Source: Dastarcus helophoroides (taxonomy: Eukaryota > Arthropoda > Insecta > Coleoptera > Bothrideridae). Taken from it: a stretch of 64,000 nt of DNA. The notes beneath the pieces are model-generated. The model had not been told where the DNA came from, made no database searches, and saw only the letters and a list, made by a program, of their open reading frames with translations. The position numbers were made by a program, and so were the translations under genes. How positions within the stretch are numbered: position 1 is the first letter of the stretch; each line of letters starts with the position of its first letter. Positions 41,901 through 53,900 of the stretch are shown in pieces. The DNA lies in assembly GCA_028583605.1 (NCBI GenBank), contig CM053331.1, positions 2,440,001-2,504,000 of the forward strand, in the 5' to 3' direction.

Positions 41901-44900
41901 ATTAAAATGGTCAACATTTCCATACTTCATTCGATACAAATAACTCATAACTCAGCTAGGTAACCGATGCAAAAAAAATTGGGGCCATTTCGAAACTGGT
42001 TCAATTTTATCAAATAGAAAATATAAATACTTTCGCTTTTTCCGCAAAATTGGTGTATTTTTGTAATTCTGAAAAGGGAAAAAATTTTGGGATTCAATTT
42101 GAATTTTGTCTGCACATTTCGAGTGTTTTCGAAATTGAGACATTCTAGAAATAAAGTCAAAATTTCGGGTTAAATTCCCAATTTGGAAATTTTTCTAAAT
42201 TAAAATACCGATTAAAAAAAAGTTAAAATTTGGGGTCTAATTTGCTTTTCTTTGTAAATTTCGAGTTTTTTCAAAATAAAGGCTGTGGCATCATCAGAAA
42301 GAGTCGAAATTTGGATTTAAATTTAAAATTTGTAAAAAGAAAGCTGTAGGGCTTGGAAAAATGTATCAGATGAAGACAAGATTGTAGTGGAAAAAGAAGA
42401 TGTTACTGATGAACTTTCGTTTTGCATTGAAATTTTGACCACCAAATGATTATCATGCAATGAGCTTGGAAAAATGCGTCATATGAAGACAAGATTGTAG
42501 TGGAAAAAGAAGATGTTATTGATAAATTTTCGTTTTGCATTGAAATTTTGACCACCAAATGATTATCATGCAATGAGCTTAGAAAAATGCGTCATATGAA
42601 GACAAAATTGTAGTGGAAAAAGAAGATGTTACTGATGAACTTTCGTTTTTCATTAATATTTTGACCACCAGATGATTATTAACCAGTACAGCCCAGAAAC
42701 GTGTATCACATGAAGACAAGGTTTTAGTGGAAAAAGAAAATGTTACTGATGAACTTTAATTTTTCATTAAACTTTTGACCACCAAACGATTATTGAGTAG
42801 TATAGCTTGGAAAAATATGTCACATGAAGGCAAAGTTATGGTGGAAAAAGAAAATGTTGCTGATGAACTTTAATTTTTCATTGAAATTTCAACCACCAAA
42901 TAATTATTAAGCAGTAGTGCTTGGAAAAATGTATCATATGAAGACAAGGTTTTAGTGGAAAAAGAAGATGTTACTGATGAACTTTCGTTTTCCATTAAAA
43001 GTTTGATTACCAAATGCTTATCAAGCAATACAGCTCAGAAACATGCATCACATGAAGACAAGGTTATAGTGGAAAAAGAAAATATTACTGATGAACTTTC
43101 GTTTTGCATTGAAATTTTCACCACCAAATGATTATTAATCAATACAGCTCAAAAAGATGTATCACATGAAGACAAGATTGGGGCGGAAAAAGAAAATATT
43201 ACTGATGAACTTTCGTTTCGCATTGAAATTTTGACCACCAAACGATTATTGAGCAGTATAGCTTGGAAAAATATGTGACATGAAGGCAAAGTTATAGTGG
43301 AAAAAGAAAATGTTGCTGATGAACCTTCATTTTTCATTAAAATTTCGACCACCAAATGATTATTAAGCAGTGGGGCTTGGAAAAATATATCAGATGAAGA
43401 CAAAGTTGTAGTGGAAAAAGAATATATTACTGATGAACTTTCGTTCTACATTGAAATTTTGACCACTAAATGATTATCATGCAATGAGCTTAGAAAAATG
43501 CATCATATGAAGACAAGATTGTGTTGGAAAAAGAAGATGTGACTGATGAACTTTCATTTTTCATTAATATTTTGACCATCAAATGATGTATACAGACCAC
43601 CAAATGATGTGAATAGTACAGCTTAGAAACGTGTATCACATGAAGACAAGGTTTTAGTGGAAAAAGAAAATATTACTGATGAACTTTAGTCTTTGATTGA
43701 AATTTTGACCACCAAACGATAATTGAGCCGCATAGCTTGGAAAAATATGTCATATGAAGACAAGGTTATGGTGGAAAAAGAAAATATTACTGATGAACTT
43801 TAGTTTTTCATTAAAATTTTGACCACCAAACGATTATTGAGTAGTATAGCTTGGAAAAATATGTGACATGAAGGCAAAGTTATGATGGAAAAAGACAATG
43901 TTGCTGATGAACTTTCATTTTTCATTAAAATTTCGACCACCAAATGATTATTAAGCAGTGGGGCTTGGAAAAATATATCAGATGAAGACAAAGTTGTAGT
44001 GAAAAAAGAATATATTACTGATGAACTTTCGTTTTGCATTGAAATTTTGACCACCAAATGATTATTAACCAGTACAGCTCAGAAACGTGTATCACGTGAA
44101 GACAAGGTTTTAGTGGAAAAAGAAAATGTTACTGATGAACTTTAGTCTTTCATTGAAATTTTGACCACCAAACGATAATTGAGCAGTATAGCTTAGAAAA
44201 ATATGTCATATGAAGACAAGGTTTTAGTGGAAAAAGAAGATGTTACTGATGAACTTTCGTTTTCCATTAAAAGTTTGATCACCAAATGATTATCAAGCAA
44301 TACAGCTCAGAAACATGCATCACATGAAGACAAGATTATAGTGGAAAAAGAAAATATTACTGATGAACTTTCGTTTTGCATTGAAATTTTCACCACCAAA
44401 TGATTATTAATCAATACAGCTCAAAAAGATGTATCACATGAAGACAAGATTGGGGTGGAAAAAGAAAATATTACTGATGAACTTTCGTTTTGCATTGAAA
44501 TTTTGACCACCAAACGATTATTGAGCAGTATAGCTTGGAAAAATATGTCATATGAAGGCAAAGTTATGGTGGAAAAAGAAAATGTTGCTGATGAACTTTC
44601 ATTTTTCATTGAAATTTCGACCACCAAATGATTATTAAGCAGTGGGGCTTGGAAAAATATATCAGATGAAGACAAAGTTGTAGTGGAAAAAGAATATATT
44701 ACTGATGAACTTTCGTTTTGCATTGAAATTTTGACCACCAAATGATTATTAACCAGTACAGCTCAGAAACGTGTATCACATGAAGACAAGGTTTTAGTGG
44801 AAAAAGAAAATATTACTGATGAACTTTAGAATTTCATTGAAATTTTGACCACCAAACGATAATTGAGCAGTATAGCTTAGAAAAATATGTCATATGAAGA

Positions 44901-47900
44901 CAGGGTTTTAGTGGAAAAAGAAGATGTTACTGATTAACTTTCATTTTCCATTAAAAGTTTGATCACCAAATGATTATCAACCAATACAGCTCAGAAACAT
45001 GCATCACATGAAGATAAGATTATAGTGGAAAAAGAAAATATTACTGATGAACTTTCGTTTTGCATTGAAATTTTCACCACCAAATGATTATTAATCAATA
45101 CAGCTCAAAAAGATGTATCACATGAAGACAAGATTGGGGCGGAAAAAGAAAATATTACTGATGAACTTTCGTTTTACATTGAAATTTTGACCACCAAACG
45201 ATTATTGAGCAGTATAGCTTGGAAAAATATGTGACATGAAGGCAAAGTTATAGTGGAAAAAGAAAATGTTGCTGATGAACTTTCATTCTTCATTGAAATT
45301 TCGACCACCAAATGATTATTAAGCAGTGGGGCTTGGAAAAATATATCAGATGAAGACAAAGTTGGAGTGGAAAAAGAATATATTACTGATGAACTTTCGT
45401 TTTGGATTGAAATTTTGACCACCAAATGATTATTAACCAGTACAGCTCAGAAACGTGTATCACATGAAGACAAGATTTTAGTGGAAAAAGAAAATATTAC
45501 TGATGAACTTTAGACTTTCATTGAAATTTTGACCACCAAACGATAATTGAGCAGTATAGCTTAGAAAAATATGTCATATGAAGACAAGGTTTTAGTGGAA
45601 AAAGAAGATGTTACTGGTGAACTTTCGTTTTCCATTAAAAGTTTCATCACCAAATGATTATCAACCAATACAGCTCAGAAACATGCATCACATGAAGATA
45701 AGATTATAGTGGAAAAAGAAAATATTACTGATGAACTTTCGTTTTGCATTGAAATTTTCATCACCAAATGATTATTAATCAATACAGTTCAAAAAGATGT
45801 ATCACATGAAGACAAGATTGGGGCGGAAAAAGAAAATATTACTGATGAACTTTCGTTTTACATTGAAATTTTGACCACCAAACGGTTATTGAGCAGTATA
45901 GCTTGGAAAAATATCTGACATGAAGGCAAAGTTATGGTGGAAAAAGAAAATGTTGCTGATGAACTTTCATTTTTCATTAAAATTTCGACCACCAAAAGAT
46001 TATTAAGCAGTGGGGCTTGGAAAAATATATCACATGAAGACAAAGTTGTAGTGGAAAAAGATTATATTACTGATGAACTTTCGTTTTGCATTGAAATTTT
46101 GACCACCAAATGATTATTAACCAGTACAGCTCAGAAACGTGTATCACATGAAGACAAGGTTTTAGTGGAAAAAGAAAATATTACTGATGAACTTTAGACT
46201 TTCATTGAAATTTTGACCACCAAACGATAATTGAGCAGTATAGCTTGGAAAAATATGTCATATGAAGACAAGGTTTTAGTGGAAAAAGAAGATGTTACTG
46301 ATGAACTTTCATTTTTCATTGAAATTTCGACCACCAAATAATTATTAAGCAGTAGTGCTTGGAAAAATGTATCGTATGAAGACAAGGTTTTAGTGGAAAA
46401 AGAAGATGTTACTGATGAACTTTCGTTTTCCATTAAAAGTTTGATCACCAAATGATTATCAACCAATACAGCTCAGAAACATGCATCACATGAAGACAAG
46501 ATTATAGTGGAAAAAGAAGATATTACTGATGAACTTTCGTTTTGCATTGAAATTTTCACCACCAAATGATTATTAATCAATACAGCTCAAAAAGATGTAT
46601 CACATGAAGACAAGATTGGGGTGGAAAAAGAAAATATTACTGATGAACTTTCGTTTTGCATTGAAATTTTGACCACCAAACGATTATTGAGCAGTGGGGC
46701 TTGGAAAAATATATCAGATGAAGACAAAGTTGTAGTGGAAAAAGAATATATTACTGATGAACTTTCGTTTTGCATTGAAATTTTGACCACCAAATGATTA
46801 TCATGCAATGAGCTTAGAAAAATGCGTCATATGAAGACAAGATTGTAGTGGAAAAAGAAGATGTTACTGATGAACTTTCGTTTTTCATTAATATTTTGAC
46901 CACCAAATGCTTAATAATCAGTACAGCTTCGTGTACCACACGAAGACAAGGTTTTAATTGGTGTATTTTTGTAATTCTGAAAAGAGAAAACATTTTGGAA
47001 TTCAATTCGAATTTTGTCTGCACCTTTCGAGTGTTTTCGAAATTAAGACATTCTGTCGGATTTTTATACTACTAAAACACATTTGGAGTATGAAAAAACA
47101 ACGAAATATTTCTCCATTTCTCCGTAGCTAAAAGAATCGAAGTTTCTACACGAAGACGAAAAATCCGTCAGTGAAACACATTAATTTAACATTTTAGGAC
47201 GTGAACTGAATTTCACGGTTGAAGTCGAGATGCAAATGAAATTTAATATATGCATATCTTCCACGACCGTGCTTTATTACTGAAGGAATGTGAGAGGGCA
47301 TCTAACAAATATTTGCAGGCTGCATTATCGCATCTCGAATAATGCATGATATTCACCATTTGCCACGCTTCGGAACGAAAAAAATTCCACATCGTTTCTC
47401 GGCACTAAAGGAAATATCTGATGGAAAATGGTCATTTATTATCAAGTCCGTACAAAGTATTAGGTTTCTAAACTGTAATCTAAGAGTAAGCCGATTAAAT
47501 CGCGACAGTTTCCGTCACCTGGGGTCAGTGGAATGTGGTGGACGCTGATTTTGGGCACAAGCATCATGTGCCCAAATCGTGTTGTTCATTAGAATTGAGG
47601 ATGTCTTAGGGGAATTTTGCTTTGGTACACTATATAATTAACCGTTTTTTGCTAACTTAATACTGGTACTGCTGCAGCTGTATCCACGTGAGAGATGCAG
47701 CGGCGCGATGTTACCACCCATTCGCGAGAACTCTCACGTGCCGAATCCTTCAATGAAATGTCGATTCTAATCTCAATTTACTTAATAGCATTTGGAATTT
47801 GTTTTACCTAAATCATCAAAAGATAAAAAAGATCGGCTTAGGAAGTGAACTCGGTACTCGTCTTGGAAAGTAACCTAACATTAAATACCAATATTGTCTA

Positions 47901-50900
47901 TGTCAAATACTCTGCACAGTACACAGATTAATTTGGATTTATTATTATTAAATTAGCTATTTCTAGTAATTATGAGTCTTTCAAACATTCGAATTTCGAG
48001 ATTACTGCGTAAATATCAAAAAAGGCATAATTAAAAAAAGACTACATTTCGTGTCTAAGTCGAAATTTAAAAAAAATTGCAATTTAAATATAAAATTAAA
48101 AAAAAATGTAAACATTTCGAAAAAAAAATTTCAATCTCTTTTCTATCTCTTACCAAAATTTCGAATTATTTTTAGACATTTTCACGTTTTTAGTACAAAT
48201 TGGAAATTTTAATTTTTTAAAATAAAAATAGCCTAAATTTAAAGAGAAAACTATCATCGTTTTTTGAAATGGTCAAATTTTGATGGAAACTGAAAAACGT
48301 TTGTCAAAGATTAAAATTTAACAACCAATGAGATTTCTATTTTTCTATTTTTAAGCAAATGTTGAGGATTCCAAATTTTACCAAAATTTCGAGCTAACAC
48401 TTTTAAATTCGGAAATTGATAAAAATGTTTCATAAACTTTCAAGTTTTTTTTACCAAGAATTTTAAAGTCAAATCTCGTAAGTAATGAAGGTCGAAATTT
48501 ACCGATGAAAGTTAAAATTTTCCGATTAAGGTGAAATTTTGTTTCCTTTCTTTTTTTTTATCGAAGCTTTAATCAAGAATTCACAATTGCGAGAAAACTC
48601 GACAGTTTGAAATTAAAGTCGAAATAAAGTCGATATTTTGATTTTAACGTTGGAACTTTAGGAAAAAACTAAAAATTTAAATTTCAAATTAAACATTTTG
48701 ACAGAGAAGCTTGAATAAAAACCAAAGATTTTAAGAAACTTTTGTTATTTTCGATTTTAAAAATTTAAAGCTACTATTAGCGTGGGTAAACTTCCAAGTA
48801 TTAAAAAAAAAACAGTTTTAACCGAAAACCTGGAAAAAATATTCAGGTTTTTTAGAAAGTTTGTATGATTTTGATGGAACGGACTGGTCCTTGGTTATCT
48901 TCAAAAATTTGTTGTGTTTTTAATTTTTCTTGGTTTCAGGGGACAAGTTCTGTGTTTCAATTTTTAGAAAGTTTGCAATAAAATAAAACCATTATTTATT
49001 AAAAAAATTCAAAATTTTGATTTTATTCTCGAAATTTTCGAAAACTTATCGAAAATTTATGTTTAAACTTGACATTTACAAACTCAAAAGTTTATAGTAA
49101 AACAAAATTATAAATTTCTAGTTTCTCTTAAAATGTTAGAATTTTTCTTATAATTTCTCGTTAACTTGAAATTTATTTTTATCAATTTTAATCTTCTCTG
49201 GACGTTTAAACTTTTTTCTCAAAATGTAGTGGTTAAGTTTGACATTTTAAGATTAAAGTCCAAATTTCGAGAAAAAAAGTCAACATTTCCAAAAAGTGCG
49301 ATATATTAAAGAAAAACCGTTCACAAAACTTTTAATTTGACATTTTAGCCATTTCATCGAATTTTTTACTTTATTCTCAAAATTCGAAAATATTTTAAGA
49401 TTTTCTTAGGGGAGTTTATTCTGAAAATTTTGAGTTCAAATTTGAACCTTGATATTTTTCTCTAAAATTTTGCTACAAATTTCGAAATCTAGACTTTCTT
49501 TTGGAAATTTTGTCTTTTGATCTCAAAATGTTGACCTTCATCTCAAGGTTTGAACTTTTTTCTCCAAATTTCGAATTTAAACTTAACTTTTTCGAAATTT
49601 CGTGTTAGAACTAAATTCTTGTGAATGACTTTTTGTTTTTTTATAATTTTATAATTGAAAATTCGATAATTTTTTTGTTTTAAGAGTTTTTTATATTTTC
49701 AAAGTTTTGATGATGTATACAGACCACCAAATGATGTGTATAGTACAGCTCAGAATCGCGTATCACATGAAGATAAGGTTTTAGTGGAAAAAGAAAATAT
49801 TACTGATGAACTTTAGTCTTCCATTGAAATTTTGACCACCAAACGATAATTGAGCAGTATAGCTTGGAAAAATATTTCATATGAAGACAAGGTTGTGGTG
49901 GAAAAAGAAAATGTTACTGATGAACTTTGGTTTTTCATTAAAATTTTGATCACCAGACGATTATTGAGCAGTATAGATTGGAAAAGTATGTGACATGAAG
50001 GCAAAGTTTTGGTGGAAAAAGAAAATGTTACTGATAAACTGTCGTTTTGCTTTGAAATTTTGACCACCAAATGATTATTGAGCACTATAGCTTGGAAAAA
50101 TAAGTCATATGAAGGCAAGGTTATGGTGGAAAAAGAAAATGTTACTGATGAACGTTAGTGTGTTATTTAAATTTCAACCACCAAATGATTATAAAGCAGT
50201 AGGGATTGGAAAAATGTACCAGATGAAGACAAAGTTTAAGTGGAAAAAAATATATTATTGATGAACTTTCGTTTTGCATTGAAATTTTGACCACCAAATG
50301 ATTATCATGCAAAGAGCTTCGAAAAATGCATCATTTGAAGACAAGATTGTAGTGAAAAAAGAAGATGTTACTGATGAACTTTCGTTTTTCATTAATATTT
50401 TGACCACCAAATGATTATTCATCAATACAGCTCAGAAACTTATATCACATGAAGACAAGGTTTTAGTGGAAAAAGAAAATATTACTGATGAACTTTAGTC
50501 TTTCATTGAAATTTTGACCACCAAACGATAATTGAGCAGTATAACTTGGAAAATATGTCATATGAAGACAAGGTTGTGGTGGAAAAAGAAGATGTTACTG
50601 ATGAACTTTGGTTTTTCATTAAAATTTTGACCACCAAACGATTATTGAGCAGTATAGCTAGGAAAAATATGTGACATGAAGGCAAAGTTATGGTGGAAAA
50701 AGAAAATGTTACCGAAGAACTTTCTTTCTGCATTGAAATTTTGACCACCAAATGATTATTAAGCAGTGGGGCTTGGAAAAATGTATCAGATGAAGACAAA
50801 TTTGTAGCGGAAAAAGAAAATATTACTGATGAACTTTCGTTTTGCTTTGAAATTTTGACAACCAAATGATTATCATGCAATGAGCTTAGAAAAATGCATC

Positions 50901-53900
50901 ATATGAAGACAAAATTGTAGTGGAAAAGGAAGATATTACTGATCAACTTTCGTTTTTCATTAATATTTCGACCACCAAATGATTATTAAGCAGTGGGGAT
51001 TGGAAAAATGTATCAGATGAAGACAAAGTTGTAGTGGAAAAGAAATATATTACTGAGGAACTTTCTTTCTGCATTGAAATTTTGACCACCAAATGATTAT
51101 CATGCAATGAGCTTAGAAAAATGCATCATATGAAGACAAGATTGTAGTGGAAAAAGAAGATATTACTGATGAACTTTCATTTTTCATTAATATTTTGACC
51201 ATCAAGTGATGTATACAAACCACCAAATGATGTGTATAGTACAGCTCAGAATCGCGTATCACATGAAGACAAGGTTTTACCGGAAAAAGAAAATATTACT
51301 GATGAACTTTAGTCTTCCATTGAAATTTTGACCACCAAACGATAATTGAGCAGTATAGCTTGGAAAAATATGTCATATGAAGACAAGGTTATGGTGGAAA
51401 AAGAAAATGCTACTGATGAACCTCCATTTTTCATTGAAATTTCGACCACCAAATGGTTATTAAGCAGTAGGGATTGGAAAAATGTAGGCGATGAAGACAA
51501 AGTTTTAGTGGAAAAAGAATATATTACTGATGAACTTTCGCTTTGCATTGAAATTTTGACCACCAAACGGTAAGTGAGCAGTATAGCTTGGAAAAATATG
51601 TCATATGAAGACAAGGTTATGGTGGAAAAAGAAAATGTTACTGATGAACTTTGGTTTTTCATCAAAATTTTGACCACCAAACGATTATTGAGTAGTATAG
51701 CTTGAAAAAATAGGTCATATGAAGACAAGGTTATGGTGGAAAAAGAAAATGTTACTGATGAGCGTTCGTTTTTCATTGAAATTTTGACCACCAAATAATT
51801 ATTAAGCAGTAGGGCTTGAAAAAATTTTTCAGATGAAGACAAAGTTGTAGTGGAAAAAATATTTCTAATGAACTTTCATTTTGCTTTGAAATTTCGGCCA
51901 CGAAATGATTACCATGCAATGAGCTTAGAAAAATGGATCCGATGAAGACAAGATTGTAGTGAAAAAAGAAGATGTTACTGATGAACTTTCGTTTTTCATA
52001 AATATTTTGACCACCAAATGATTATAAGTCAGTACAGCTCAGAAACGTGTAGCACATGAAGACAAGGTTTTAGTGGAAAAAGAAAATATTACTGATGAAC
52101 TTTAGTCTTCCATTGAAATTTTGACCACCAAACGATAATTGAGCAGTATAGCTTGGAAAAATATGTCATATGAAGACAAGGTTATGGTGGAAAAAGAAAA
52201 TGCTACTGATGAACTTTGGTTTTTCATCAAAATTGTGACCACCAAACGATTATTGAGTAGTATAGCTTGAAAAAATATGTCATATGAAGACAAGGTTATG
52301 GTGGAAAAAGAAAATGTTACTGATGAACTTTCATTTTTCATTGAAATTTCGACCACCAAATGATTATTACGCAGTGGGGCTTGGAAAAGTGCATTAGATG
52401 AAGACAAAGTTGTAGTGGAAAAATAATATATTACTGATGAACTTTCGTTTTGCATTGAAATTTTGACCACCAAATGATTATCATGCAATCAGCTCAGAAA
52501 AATGCATCATATGAAGACAGAACTCGAATGCTAATAAATGTCGAGTTGGATATACCAAACTGACGAGATCTAACAAGATCGAAACCGGTATTTGGTTTCC
52601 ACCAACTTCGAATCTAATAAATGTTCAAACCTATTGGTCTGTGCATTAGAATCCTTGTCTTCTGGGAACTTTCCTAGAGAGCAACCGCTTCGCTAGGTGG
52701 CAGTGTTTCAACTGTTGGTAGTTCAGCTACCTATGATTCACTATACACGCCGCGTGGAAGGCTGCATTCTTCTTGCATCATCTTGCTATTGAAAAAAAAT
52801 GATTTTAGTATAACTTTACCATTTGTACCTTGGTCATTTTTTTTTCAATTCTGCGCCCCTTACACGACTCAAAACAATAGATCGATGTTTGTTTTGTAGG
52901 GATCGCGTTATCTTTAGTTTCGTCAGTGTGAAAAATCGGCTGAGGAAACGAAGCGCAGATAGTTGGGTTTACTTCCTGCTTGCATTGTTAGTTACGGCTC
53001 TATCGTGTCATTGTTTAAGCCGCTAAAGGTCTTCGCGAAACAATGATCCGTTAAATTGTCGCTCATGTTTTATTTAAGCGAATTGAATTACGACATTATT
53101 TTTTTTATATCGATTGATGATGCATACACGGCATTGATCATATTGTTTCGCAACGGGTAACTGTGGAAAAATGACATCATGGGCGCATACCGTGGATTGT
53201 TATCGATTTTTAGAAGAAATCGATAGCCCATTTACGATATCTAAGCTTCTTATTGTTGCAGTTACAACAGTATTGCTAATGACATTTGACCAATTGTATT
53301 TATAAAGTGGATAACAATATTTAACTTGTTTTTCACTTTAACTGGAATTTATTCGTATGCAAAGCCTTAATCTCTACACCTTTTTAAAGAGATTGTGTAG
53401 TCTGCAGAATGATGTTTTGTTCAAATTCGTTGATACAATTATGTATGTAATTAGCTACCTTACTACCTTGCACCACGTCACCAGCTTAGTGGGTAGTAAA
53501 GTTGCGCCATACTGTGGTAGATGACGCTGTGAAACCATTTATTTTGTTGTGTGTTGTGTGTTTGTTGTGTTTTTTAATCTTTCTTGGTTTCAGGGGACAA
53601 GTTCTGCATTTCAATTTTTGAAGATAACCAAGGACCAGTCCGTTCTACCAAAAAATAATTCTCGTTAGATGATGGGGTCGTCGCTCCTAGATCGTTTATT
53701 TTCGTAGAAAATGTGGTATTCGATTTAAAAAAAAAATCGAAATTTTTGCAGAAAATGTTTAATTTTAACTTGGATGATCGCAACAGTTCTCGTCCCGTAT
53801 GAGGTGAAATTTTGACTTGGGTGAACGCAACGGTTCTCGTCACGTTGCTACCAAGTGGCGCGTTTGGTGGCAAAGTGGCGCGCTTGGCGGCAAAGTGGCG

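Larger units (their letters stand above)
47055..49705 (-). other. PLEKHG intron 1, region between arrays 2 and 3
   Basis: 47055-47950 is unique, with less AT-biased blocks. It includes a CACGTGAGAG/CTCTCACGTG inverted repeat at 47685-47740. 47950-49700 is diverged AT-rich repeat of the AAATTTCGA word family, interrupted by foldback family B copy 3 at 48875-48967. No exon was recognised. Confidence 0.55.

Noticed and set aside
27060..52517. Dozens of short ORFs repeating NHLVVKISMQNESSS as separate genes
   Set aside because: They follow the 114-bp satellite period and exist in both orientations in introns. Kept only as one finding about frame preservation.
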